64,000 nt of DNA from Nonomuraea guangzhouensis (lineage in GTDB: Bacteria; Actinomycetota; Actinomycetes; Streptosporangiales; Streptosporangiaceae): contig NZ_JAHKRM010000025.1 of the NCBI RefSeq assembly GCF_019396345.1, positions 124,001 to 188,000 on the forward strand, written 5' to 3'. Both the position numbers and the translations under genes were made by a program. The notes beneath the pieces were generated by a model. The model was not told where the DNA came from, ran no database searches, and was given only the letters and a program-made list of their open reading frames with translations. Positions 33,102-40,791 of the stretch are shown piece by piece (position 1 is the first letter of the stretch; the number at the start of each line of letters is the position of its first letter).

Positions 33102-33959
33102 GTGTCTGTTCGGCTGTGGGGAGCGGTTGGGGTCCTCCTGACCGTGGCGACAGCCGCCTGTTCGACGGCGGCGGCGACGGAACCGCAGGTCTCGGTGCCG
33201 CCGCCGGGGGTGGAGGCGCGCGAGCTCTCGATCCCCTTCGACCGGTACAACTTCTCCGCGTCGGACATCAGCATCCTTGATCGCGCCGAGGAGCTGCTCA
33301 TCGGCGACTGCATGCGGCAGCGAGGCATGGCGTGGGCGGAGCTGCCGCCCAGCGCGGCGGAGGACCTGGAGCCGCAGAACCGCCGCCGCTACGGCGTCGT
33401 CGAACCGGAGATAGCCCGCCTCTTCGGCTATCACACCCCGCCGGACCGCCCCACGGTCGCCCAGCGCGCCGCCGCACGCGACAGCCGTGCGCGTAGCCTG
33501 TCGGCGACGGAACAGCGGGCCGCGTCCGCCGAGAAGGACGGCTGTCTGGGCCAGGCGCGGGCCCACCTGGAACAGGGCACCCCGCAGGTCGACGAGGCCC
33601 TGTTCAACAGGCTCATCTCGGAGACCTTCAACCAGTCCCAGCGCGATCCCAAGGTCGTCCAGGTCTTCCAGGCCTGGAGTACGTGCATGCGCGAGCAAGG
33701 CTGGCAGTACGCCGCTCCGCTCGCCGCCATCACCGACGAGCGGTGGATGAAGGACGGCCCCGCTTCCCCGGAGGAGATCCGCGCGGCGCAGGCCGACGTG
33801 CGGTGCAAGGTGAAGACCGGCCTCGTCGCCATCTGGTCCGCCGCGGAGAAACGCATCCAGGACGCCGCCGTCAGCGCTCACCCGGCCGAGTTCAAGGCGC
33901 TGCAGGCGACCAAGGACCAGCAGCTCGCGGCTGCCCGCGCCGCCCTCGCCCGCGGCTGA
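33102..33959 (+). CDS. Lipoprotein of unknown function
   Basis: 285 residues from GTG 33102 (GGAGGA upstream). Signal peptide with lipobox ATAAC (Cys20), so it should be anchored outside the membrane. The rest is helical and charged, with Cys in GDCMRQRGMAW, KDGCLGQA, WSTCMREQGW and VRCKVKTG, a pattern of small actinomycete lipoproteins with paired CMRQxG motifs. It may be cotranscribed with the I36-like gene 15 bp before it. No function is assigned. Confidence 0.82.
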   Translation: MSVRLWGAVGVLLTVATAACSTAAATEPQVSVPPPGVEARELSIPFDRYNFSASDISILDRAEELLIGDCMRQRGMAWAELPPSAAEDLEPQNRRRYGVVEPEIARLFGYHTPPDRPTVAQRAAARDSRARSLSATEQRAASAEKDGCLGQARAHLEQGTPQVDEALFNRLISETFNQSQRDPKVVQVFQAWSTCMREQGWQYAAPLAAITDERWMKDGPASPEEIRAAQADVRCKVKTGLVAIWSAAEKRIQDAAVSAHPAEFKALQATKDQQLAAARAALARG

Positions 33960-34057
33960 CCGTCACTGGCACGACCGCTCGCGCCGTCCTGCCCGCGGGT
34001 GACGGTCACTGGCGCGGCCGCCCGCGCCGTCCTCGCTCGCGGCTGACGGTCACTGGC
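33957..34057 (+). repeat. 43-bp tandem repeat between convergent genes
   Basis: TGACSGTCACTGGC begins at 33957, 34000 and 34044 (period 43-44). The first unit holds the stop of the lipoprotein gene and the last forms the 3' end of the convergent nucleotidyltransferase gene. Confidence 0.85.
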
Positions 34058-34673
34058 GCAGGCGCTCACGCCAGGGATGTGTGGGGTGCTCGATCGCCAA
34101 CGCCCCCTCCAGCCAGCGCCGCTGCTCGTCGCTCAGCACCGGGAGGACCGCCTCGAAATCGGCCTCATCCTTCGGCCGTAGGCCCCTGGACTTGTAGAGC
34201 AACTGCACCTCGGGGGCAAGCCGGTGGAAACCGTCCTCCTCCACGGTCAGCCCGGCCAGCGGGCGCCGGATCTGAGCATCACGCCGGTAAATCCATTCCG
34301 CTCCGTCGGCCTCGTCCAGCATGAGCTGGAACCGCCATGGCCCGTCCGGATGCTCGCGTACCCAGATGTCGTGCGCCTGCTCGGGCAGCACCTCGTCCAG
34401 CGCCCATGGCCGTAGCGTCCCGGGCACGACCGCGGCGTGGACGTCCCAGCCGTCCAGCAGCCGCCGCATCGCGAGCTGGTCCCGGCGCAGCAGCGCGATA
34501 TCCACGTCCCCGTGCTCGCGATAGGCATGGCCTACGGCCAGCTCGATCGCGTACCCACCGGCCACCCACCACGGCACCGCCAGCCCCCGCATCAGCGCGA
34601 CGACCTCGCCGAGCGGCGCAGCCTCCCATGGCCCCCATGGCGTCTCGATCCTCATCATTCGGAAATCATGCAT
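34050..34673 (-). CDS. Aminoglycoside-adenylyltransferase-like nucleotidyltransferase
   Basis: 207 residues from ATG 34673 (GTGAGGA upstream); ATGs at 34658 and 34655 also possible. The nucleotidyltransferase core is WWVAGGYAIELAVG then REHGDVDIALLRRD, with the catalytic acidic pair in DVD, as in the PF10706 ANT(2'')-like family. Later parts (DGPWRFQLMLDEADG, LYKSRGLRPKDEADFEAVL) match the same family. Some members give antibiotic resistance, but most chromosomal ones have unknown substrates, so resistance is not claimed. Confidence 0.82.
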   Translation of the reverse strand: MHDFRMMRIETPWGPWEAAPLGEVVALMRGLAVPWWVAGGYAIELAVGHAYREHGDVDIALLRRDQLAMRRLLDGWDVHAAVVPGTLRPWALDEVLPEQAHDIWVREHPDGPWRFQLMLDEADGAEWIYRRDAQIRRPLAGLTVEEDGFHRLAPEVQLLYKSRGLRPKDEADFEAVLPVLSDEQRRWLEGALAIEHPTHPWRERLRQ

Positions 34674-34744
34674 CGTCCTCACGATCGCCGGCGAGGCACC
34701 TCCGGAGGCGGCGACAGATCGCCCCGGCTGCGGATATCCTCTTT

Positions 34745-34756
34745 GAAAAGGTTTTC
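34745..34756. promoter_or_regulatory. LacI operator candidate (own promoter)
   Basis: GAAAAGGTTTTC, a near-perfect dyad 41 bp before the LacI start, resembling the GAAAAC-type site in front of the GH43 gene. Confidence 0.5.
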
Positions 34757-34797
34757 TCACCCACATCCCGAGCGAGTTGCCCGAAGAAGGACGGCGC

Positions 34798-35811
34798 ATG
34801 GCCAGGAGCGCGAGCGGCCGGCCGGTGACCATTATCGAGGTCGCGAAACAGGCCGGAGTCTCCATCTCGACGGTGTCCCGGGTGATGAACGGCAACCACC
34901 ACGTGGACCCGGAGATCGCCGGGCGAGTCCGCGCCGTGGCGGCCGAGCTGCGCTACTCGGCCAGCCCGCTGGCGCGTTCTCTCGTGCTGGGCCGCACCCA
35001 GCGGGTCGCCATCATGGTGCCGGACCTGGAGAATCCGACCTTCCAGAGCGTGCTGCGCGGCCTGACCCGCGCCGCCGCCAAGGACAATTACCACGTACTG
35101 GTGGCCGACTCGCTGGAAACGGCCGGCGAGGAGACCACCTTGGCTTCGGAGGCACGCCGCTGCTGCGACGCGATCGTGCTCTGCGCGCCCAGGATGCCGG
35201 AGGACCAGCTCAGAGCCTTGCTGCCCGAGCTGGCGCCGGTCGTACTGATCAACCGCGAGAGCCCGTACGTCCTGGCGCCGACCCTCACCGCCGACTACGA
35301 GGCGGGCATCCAGCCGCTCGCCCGGCATCTCCACCAGCTCGGCCACCGCCGGATCGCCTATCTGGAGGGCAATCCCGACAGCGCGTCCAACACCCAACGG
35401 CTCAGCGGGCTCGCCCGGTTCGGCGCCGAGCATCCCGACGCCGATGTGATCGGGATCCCGTGCGGCGTCACGTTCGAGCACGGGCACGCCGCGGCGGACG
35501 CGGTGATCGCGTCGGGGGCGACCGGGGTGCTCGGATTCAACGATCTTGTGGCGATGGGTCTGCTCAGCGCGTTGAACGAGCGCGGCGTACGCGTGCCGGA
35601 GCAGCTGTCGCTGACCGGGTTCGACGACATCCCGTTTGCGAAGTACATGACGCCGCCGCTGACCACCGCGTCGGTTCCGGTCGTCGAGCTGGGCGAGGAG
35701 GCGTGGAAGCGGCTGCACGCGCTGCTCAGCGGCGAGAAGCCGGATCACGACCTCAGCTTCCGCCCACGCATCGAGGTCCGCGGCAGCACGGGTCCCGCCC
35801 CCGCCCCCTGA
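34798..35811 (+). CDS. LacI-family transcriptional repressor
   Basis: 337 residues from ATG 34798 (GAAGGA upstream). The HTH and hinge read TIIEVAKQAGVSISTVSRVM then RYSASPLARSLVLGRT. The periplasmic-binding-like domain has VAIMVPDLENPTFQSVLRGL, GHRRIAYLEGNPDSASNTQR and GFDDIPFAKYMTPPLTTA. It likely binds a pentose or oligosaccharide and represses the convergent GH43 gene, whose promoter carries a similar dyad. Confidence 0.92.
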   Translation: MARSASGRPVTIIEVAKQAGVSISTVSRVMNGNHHVDPEIAGRVRAVAAELRYSASPLARSLVLGRTQRVAIMVPDLENPTFQSVLRGLTRAAAKDNYHVLVADSLETAGEETTLASEARRCCDAIVLCAPRMPEDQLRALLPELAPVVLINRESPYVLAPTLTADYEAGIQPLARHLHQLGHRRIAYLEGNPDSASNTQRLSGLARFGAEHPDADVIGIPCGVTFEHGHAAADAVIASGATGVLGFNDLVAMGLLSALNERGVRVPEQLSLTGFDDIPFAKYMTPPLTTASVPVVELGEEAWKRLHALLSGEKPDHDLSFRPRIEVRGSTGPAPAP

Positions 35812-35841
35812 CGCGTGGGGCCTGGCTGCGGAGAGTGGCCT

Positions 35842-37452
35842 TTAGCGGGGGCGGATGGTCACCGGGCCGAAAACGGCCGTGCCCTCACCCGCCGATCCGG
35901 GCGGGGCCGTGGCGAACAGGCCGAGCTCCGCCGAGATCCAGCGCCCCTGCTCCGCCCGGAACCCCTCGAAGCCAGTGACCCAGCCATCGCCAGCACTGTC
36001 ACCGACACCAGCGCCGGTGGCGAGGGCGGGGGCGGGGGCGGTGGCTGAGGAGTCGGAGTCGGTAGCGGTGGCGTGGCGGAACCGCAGTGTGCAGATTCCG
36101 TTGTCATCGGAGGAGATCCGCAGCCCGACGGTCGCGACTTCATCGGGCAGCCGCGCGCTGAACCGCGTCACCTCACCCTCATCACCCGCCTCGTACGTCC
36201 GCACCTCGACGCACACCCCATCGCCGTCGCGAACCAGCCCCACATACGCATAACAGGCACCGAGCACGACCACCCCGGCCCGAGTCCCCGGCTCATCCGC
36301 CGCCAACCGGAGGGTGGTGGTGAATTGCGCGGCCACCCCGGGCAGCTGCTGCCCGAGCACCTGAGGCAGGTCCCGCAGATTGCCCGGGTCGGTCGGCACC
36401 GCACGCAGTCTCGCGTGACCGTCACCGTCCAAGCGCAGCACCCCAGGCACCGGATTAGCCTGCCAGTACCACTGCGGCCCGAGCTCCCCCGCACGGAAGT
36501 CGTCGTCCCGCCGCGGCTTCACGGGATCCCCCGTCTGAGCCCCCGAGACACGCGCCGGCACCGGGTGCTCCAGAACGGGACGTCCGCCCGCCCCCATCAC
36601 CGGCCACCCGTCGTCCCCCCAGCGCATCGGCTGCAGGTGGACCACCCGCCCGAACACCCCACGGTCCTGGAAGTGCAGGAACCAGTCCTCGCCCTCCGGC
36701 GAGGTCACCCACGCCCCCTGATGCGGCCCGTTGACCGGCGTGTCACCCTGCTCCAGGACGATGCGATCCTCGTACGGCCCCGCCAGCGACCGTGACCGGA
36801 ACACCGACTGCCAGCCGGTGGCGACACCACCGGCGGGAGCGAAGATCCAGTACCAGCCGTCGCGCTTGTAGATCTTGGGCCCCTCCAGCGTGGAGTAGCC
36901 GGGCAGGTCGTCCCCCTCGATCACGGTGACGGGCGTGCCGATGATCTCGCGGGCGTCGGGCGTCATCTCCACCAGCGACAGCCGGTTGCTGATGCCGCTG
37001 CGGCTCTTCGCCCATCCGAACACCAGCCACGCGCGCCCGTCGTCGTCCCAGAACGGGCACGGGTCGATCACGCCCGGCCCGGGGAGCAGGAAGTGGGGCG
37101 CCGACCACGGCCCCGCGGGGTCAGTCGCGGTCAGCACGTGAACGCCCTGGTCAGGGTCGGGGTAGAAGATCCAGAACAGGCCGTCGTGATGCCTGATGGA
37201 GGGCGCCCACACCCCGCCGCCGTGCCGGGGCACCAGGAACCGCTCCGCCGGCGGCACGGCGGGCAGCGCACGCCCGATCAACTCCCAGCGCAACAAGTCC
37301 GGTGAGCGCAGGATGGGCAGCCCCGGCGCGCGGTTGAAGCTTGACGTGACCAGGTAGTACGTCTCGCCGACGCGGATGACGTCGGGATCGGGCCAGTCGG
37401 CGTTGAGGATGGGATTGCGGTACGTGAGCCGCCCGGCCGCGTCGTCTGCCAT
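35842..37452 (-). CDS. GH43 beta-xylosidase/arabinofuranosidase
   Basis: 536 residues. A five-blade propeller with the GH43 start YRNPILNADWPDPDVIRVG (catalytic base Asp), the pKa-modulating Asp in PGVIDPCPFWDDDG, and the acid Glu in GYSTLEGPKIYKRDGWY. The C-terminal half is the beta-sandwich of GH43 xylosidases (FRAGELGPQWYWQANP). A low-complexity insert (DSDSSATAPAPALATGAG) interrupts that sandwich. There is no signal peptide, so it acts inside on imported xylo- or arabino-oligosaccharides. Start ATG 37452. Confidence 0.92.
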   Translation of the reverse strand: MADDAAGRLTYRNPILNADWPDPDVIRVGETYYLVTSSFNRAPGLPILRSPDLLRWELIGRALPAVPPAERFLVPRHGGGVWAPSIRHHDGLFWIFYPDPDQGVHVLTATDPAGPWSAPHFLLPGPGVIDPCPFWDDDGRAWLVFGWAKSRSGISNRLSLVEMTPDAREIIGTPVTVIEGDDLPGYSTLEGPKIYKRDGWYWIFAPAGGVATGWQSVFRSRSLAGPYEDRIVLEQGDTPVNGPHQGAWVTSPEGEDWFLHFQDRGVFGRVVHLQPMRWGDDGWPVMGAGGRPVLEHPVPARVSGAQTGDPVKPRRDDDFRAGELGPQWYWQANPVPGVLRLDGDGHARLRAVPTDPGNLRDLPQVLGQQLPGVAAQFTTTLRLAADEPGTRAGVVVLGACYAYVGLVRDGDGVCVEVRTYEAGDEGEVTRFSARLPDEVATVGLRISSDDNGICTLRFRHATATDSDSSATAPAPALATGAGVGDSAGDGWVTGFEGFRAEQGRWISAELGLFATAPPGSAGEGTAVFGPVTIRPR

Positions 37453-37466
37453 AGATCCAAGCTCCT

Positions 37467-37482
37467 GAGAAAACGTTTCTTC
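37467..37482. promoter_or_regulatory. LacI-type operator upstream of GH43
   Basis: GAGAAAACGTTTCTTC has the CG-centred core AAACGTTT typical of LacI/GalR sites, 15 bp before the GH43 start. Confidence 0.65.
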
Positions 37483-37535
37483 ACTATTCTCGCACGCACC
37501 GTGACGCCTGAGCCGCGTTCAACAGTTCGGGCGCC

Positions 37536-37569
37536 TGGTCCGTCTATCTCGTGACGGACCAAGGAAAGG
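37536..37569 (+). promoter_or_regulatory. Promoter/5'-UTR hairpin of the ECF sigma gene
   Basis: TGGTCCGTC and GACGGACCA form a nine-base stem with an eight-base loop directly before the ribosome site AAGGAAAGG. CGTCTA within it resembles the -10 of ECF promoters, with AACAGTT upstream as a possible -35. Either an autoregulated promoter or a translation-control stem. Confidence 0.45.
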
Positions 37570-37578
37570 CACAGGCCA

Positions 37579-38079
37579 TTGCATGAAATATCCCGCTTCG
37601 AGGACTTCGTCGCGGAACGGGCCGATGCCCTGCTGCGCTACGGATACCTGCTCAGCGGCAACCCGCACGACGCGGCCGACCTCACCCAGGAGGCGCTGAT
37701 CCGGCTGCATCGCGCCTGGCCGCGGGTGCGCCAGAAGCAGGCCCCGGAGGGCTACACCAGGATGATCATGGCCAGGCTGCACATCAGCATCTGGCGGCTG
37801 CGCAGGCGCGAGCGGCTCGACTGGGCGCTGCCCGAGACCGCCCAGCTCGACGTGCTGCCCTCCGGCATCGAAGAGGACCTGTGGCGGGCGCTCGGTGCCC
37901 TGCCGCGCAAGCAGCGAGCCGTGCTCGTGCTGCGTTACTACGAGGACCTGACCGACGCGGAGATCGCCGACGTGCTCGGCGTCTCCCGGGGCACCGTGCG
38001 CAGCCACGCGTCGCTCGGCCTGGCCAAGCTCCGTTCCGCCGTACCCCATCCCTCAGAGATCGACGGGAGCTCCCGGTGA
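37579..38079 (+). CDS. ECF sigma factor, SigE family
   Basis: 166 residues from a TTG start, nine bases after AAGGAAAGG. Region 2 is FVAERADALLRYGYLLSGN, HDAADLTQEALIRLHRAWPR; region 4 is ALPRKQRAVLVLRYYEDLTD, EIADVLGVSRGTVRSHAS. This is the actinobacterial SigE-family type. It overlaps the membrane partner gene by GTGA, the usual arrangement with an anti-sigma factor. The signal is unknown. Confidence 0.93.
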   Translation: MHEISRFEDFVAERADALLRYGYLLSGNPHDAADLTQEALIRLHRAWPRVRQKQAPEGYTRMIMARLHISIWRLRRRERLDWALPETAQLDVLPSGIEEDLWRALGALPRKQRAVLVLRYYEDLTDAEIADVLGVSRGTVRSHASLGLAKLRSAVPHPSEIDGSSR

Positions 38080-39200
38080 CCGATCAGTTGGAATCCCGCC
38101 TGCGGACGACGCTCGGCCACGCCGCCGAGCACGCGCCGAAGGCGCCCTCCGAGCTGCGTGCCCACGTCGTGGCGCGGTCGCGACAGCGCAGGACGCGCAG
38201 GCAGGCGCTCGTCGCGGCGGTGGCCGTCGCCGCGGTGGCCGTGCCGCTCACGTTGACGACCGCCGGCGGGCAGGAAGGTGACAGCGTCGCGACCGGGACC
38301 ATCGACCCCCACCACCGCATTCCGGGCGTCATGGACGACAAGACCCCAATGGGTGATCGCCTGGTGATCGACAACCCGTCCGAGCAGCGGCCCTTGACCA
38401 TCTGGTACGCCAAGGGAAAGACCGGAACGGTCCTCTGCCGGGCCTACGAGAGCAGAAACGGCGGGGGCAACGAGGGGTGCGGGGAGCCGATCGACGACCG
38501 GAAGGCCACTGAGCAGGGCTCGACCGAGTCGTTCCCAGCACCGTCCACGGGCGTGGTGCTGTACTACGGAACCGCGCCGACCGAGGTCGCCCGAGTCACC
38601 GCCGTGATCAAGGGTGGCGACCGCGTCACCGGGACGATTCATCGGCCGAAAGGGGCTCCCCAGAGCATCTGGACCGTGTCCGCACCCGCGGGCAAGGCGG
38701 TGACGACGTTCGAGTTCGCGGACGCCGAGGGCCGGACGAAGTCACGGTTCCCCAGAAAACCCGCCTTCTTCCCCGAGACCGAGGCCGAGCCGATCGGTCC
38801 TGCCGTGCGGATGCCAGAAGGTCTCTCCGTGGATCTCTACAAGGTGCCGGGCGAGGAGCTGCTCTGGAAGCTGGACGGACAGGTTGTCGGCCTGGATATC
38901 GTCGACCCCGGCCACCTGATGACCGACCTCGGCGGCAACAAGTTCCCCGTGGAGCTGCACGAGCACGGCAAGCGCTGGTTCGGCCTCGCCAGCGCGAAGA
39001 CCGCCCGGGTCACCCTGGTCTTCGCCGACGGCCGGTCCGTGTCGGCAGACACCCAGCCGGACCCGTGGCACCTCGACGTCAAGCTGTTCGCGGGGATGTA
39101 TGACCGTACCGGCGACATCTACCGCGAAGGTTTCCAGGTCATCGGCTACGACGACACGGGCGTGGAGATCTGGCAGGACAAGCACGCCAAGCAGAAATGA
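38076..39200 (+). CDS. Membrane-anchored putative anti-sigma factor
   Basis: 374 residues from GTG 38076. The N-terminal 40 residues are cytoplasmic and basic near the end (ARSRQRRTRRQALV); one membrane helix (AAVAVAAVAVPLTLT) at about 46-62; the rest is outside and beta-rich. No zinc-binding HxxxCxxC motif is seen, so the sigma-binding mode differs from ZAS factors. The coupling to the sigma gene is the main evidence for its role. Confidence 0.78.
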   Translation: MTDQLESRLRTTLGHAAEHAPKAPSELRAHVVARSRQRRTRRQALVAAVAVAAVAVPLTLTTAGGQEGDSVATGTIDPHHRIPGVMDDKTPMGDRLVIDNPSEQRPLTIWYAKGKTGTVLCRAYESRNGGGNEGCGEPIDDRKATEQGSTESFPAPSTGVVLYYGTAPTEVARVTAVIKGGDRVTGTIHRPKGAPQSIWTVSAPAGKAVTTFEFADAEGRTKSRFPRKPAFFPETEAEPIGPAVRMPEGLSVDLYKVPGEELLWKLDGQVVGLDIVDPGHLMTDLGGNKFPVELHEHGKRWFGLASAKTARVTLVFADGRSVSADTQPDPWHLDVKLFAGMYDRTGDIYREGFQVIGYDDTGVEIWQDKHAKQK

Positions 39201-39202
39201 GA

Positions 39203-39230
39203 AAGGCCCGGGCGGGCTCGCCCGGGCCTT
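39203..39230. terminator. Bidirectional terminator
   Basis: A perfect 12-base stem AAGGCCCGGGCG / CGCCCGGGCCTT with loop GGCT; TTCCCTTTC follows on one side and TTTCTCATTT on the other. It serves the anti-sigma gene and the convergent zinc-ribbon gene. Confidence 0.88.
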
Positions 39231-39240
39231 CCCTTTCAGG

Positions 39241-39411
39241 TCACAGATGCTCGGCGGGGTTGGCGGGCAAGTAGTAGTTCCAGCTCCTCGATCCCGTTCC
39301 GTCGTGTGCCCCACCGGCGGGGCACACCCCGTTCGTGGGGGACCCGTTCCACCACAGCCCGAAGCACTTGCTGCAGTGCCGCCAGTTGTCCTGCTCCGTC
39401 GTCGCTGACAT
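39241..39411 (-). CDS. Small zinc-ribbon-like protein (paralogue A)
   Basis: 56 residues from ATG 39411 with AGGAGG five bases upstream. Pattern: DNWRHCSKCFGLWWNG, then VCPAGGAHDGTGS and NYYLPANPAEHL. CxxC plus C and H in CPxGGxH could bind one zinc. It is paralogous to the protein at 63813, and even the leaders match (GCAGGAGG.GACATGTC). The same module occurs in other actinomycete proteins with no known role. Confidence 0.85.
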   Translation of the reverse strand: MSATTEQDNWRHCSKCFGLWWNGSPTNGVCPAGGAHDGTGSRSWNYYLPANPAEHL

Positions 39412-39490
39412 GTCGCCTCCTGCGCTCGATCGACTCCTCACAGTGTCGGGCGCGGTGGCAGGCGGGCGGCATCCCGCATTCTGGGGAGAT

Positions 39491-40735
39491 TCAGCGCTGG
39501 TAGGCGCCGGCGTTCGGGGCGGCGGGCGGGCCGGCGATGCCGACGCCGGACGACCTCCGGCCGAACCACGCCGGCCCCAGCCGGACCCCATGACCCAGGG
39601 CCGGAGAACCGGGCCGCAGGTGCAGGTCCGTACGGGAGACGAAGCGGGGGTCCGCCTTCACCGACTTGGGCCCCAGCTTGAACCCGTACGTCCGCCCCTT
39701 GTACACACCGCCCGCGTCGTCGGCGCCCTTCCCGTCCTCGTACCCGGCCTGGCCGCCGACCGAGATCGCGTTGTTGCGCAGCTTGAGTATCGACGGCGAG
39801 CAGCCACCGTGGCAGGACCAGCCGATCGTCACCCGTCCGGGCAGATATACCGAGTTGTGCACCGCGATGGTGCCCGTGACGGGGCCGACGACATGCTCGG
39901 GACCTCGGGTGACCAGGAACGATCCATTCTTGTGGGAGGAGGTGACCACGTTGAAGGCGAACACGTTCCCGGTGGCCGTGCTCCCCTTGCGGGCGCCGAG
40001 TTCGGTGAACGCCTCGTTGTCGCGAGCGGTGTTGTGCGTGATCAGGTTGCGGTCGCCGTTGAAGATCTCGACCGCCGCCCCGTCGAAGCCGTAGTCGACG
40101 CTCGGCGCGTAGCTGCCGGTGATGGTGTTGCCCGTCACCGTGTTGTCGTCGCCGTTCAGCAGGACGCCGAACGCCCCGGAGTCGTTGTCGGGCTCCGAGT
40201 CGTTCACGCTCATCCGGGCGTTGGCCGTGAGCCTGCTGTCCCTGATGACATTGCGGGACCCGCTGGGGGTGACCAGGACGCCGGCGATGTTGTGGTCGGC
40301 CCCCACACCGACGAGCTCGTTGCCGTCGCCGCTCAGCTCGAACCCCGCCCACTGGCAGCCGGAGGCCCGCAGGCCGCTGATGCGCCAGTGGTCGCCGCTG
40401 ACGACGACGCAGTTGCCGTCCATGCCGGAGATCTTCGCCATCGGGCCGGTCCCGTACGGCTGGATGACGATGGGCTTGGCCGCCGTGCCCTTGGCGGTGA
40501 GGGAGAGCGAGCCGGTCCATTTGCTGCCGCGTTTGACGCTGACCGCGTCGCCGGGTTTGAGGTCGGCCGCGCCGATCTTGTCGAGCGACTTCCACGGTTT
40601 GGTGGCGCTGGTGCCGGCCGCGTCGTCGTCGCCCGCGCGCGAGTCGACGTAGTAGGTGGTGCCGGCACGGGCGAGAGCCGGTAACGGCAGGCCGGGCACG
40701 AGTGAAGCGATGACGGCCACGGAGAGCAACCTCAT
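39491..40735 (-). CDS. Secreted right-handed beta-helix protein
   Basis: 414 residues. Signal peptide (LLSVAVIASLVPGLPLPALA) followed by TTYYVDSRAGDDDAAGTS, PWKSLDKIGAADLKPGDAV and beta-helix turns (DNTVTGNTITGSYAPS, RNLITHNTARDNEAF). This is the DUF1565/pectate-lyase-like parallel beta-helix plan. Such proteins are polysaccharide lyases, hydrolases or surface adhesins. The likely catalytic residues cannot be picked by eye. Transcribed alone. Confidence 0.83.
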   Translation of the reverse strand: MRLLSVAVIASLVPGLPLPALARAGTTYYVDSRAGDDDAAGTSATKPWKSLDKIGAADLKPGDAVSVKRGSKWTGSLSLTAKGTAAKPIVIQPYGTGPMAKISGMDGNCVVVSGDHWRISGLRASGCQWAGFELSGDGNELVGVGADHNIAGVLVTPSGSRNVIRDSRLTANARMSVNDSEPDNDSGAFGVLLNGDDNTVTGNTITGSYAPSVDYGFDGAAVEIFNGDRNLITHNTARDNEAFTELGARKGSTATGNVFAFNVVTSSHKNGSFLVTRGPEHVVGPVTGTIAVHNSVYLPGRVTIGWSCHGGCSPSILKLRNNAISVGGQAGYEDGKGADDAGGVYKGRTYGFKLGPKSVKADPRFVSRTDLHLRPGSPALGHGVRLGPAWFGRRSSGVGIAGPPAAPNAGAYQR

Positions 40736-40791
40736 GCGAACACACCACTATCTAGTTTAAATCTGAACGATGAGGCGCCCACGCTAGCGCG

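Noticed and set aside
34050..34673. Aminoglycoside resistance gene
   Set aside because: The fold and motif fit ANT(2'')-like proteins, but most such chromosomal genes have unknown substrates and nothing here shows resistance.
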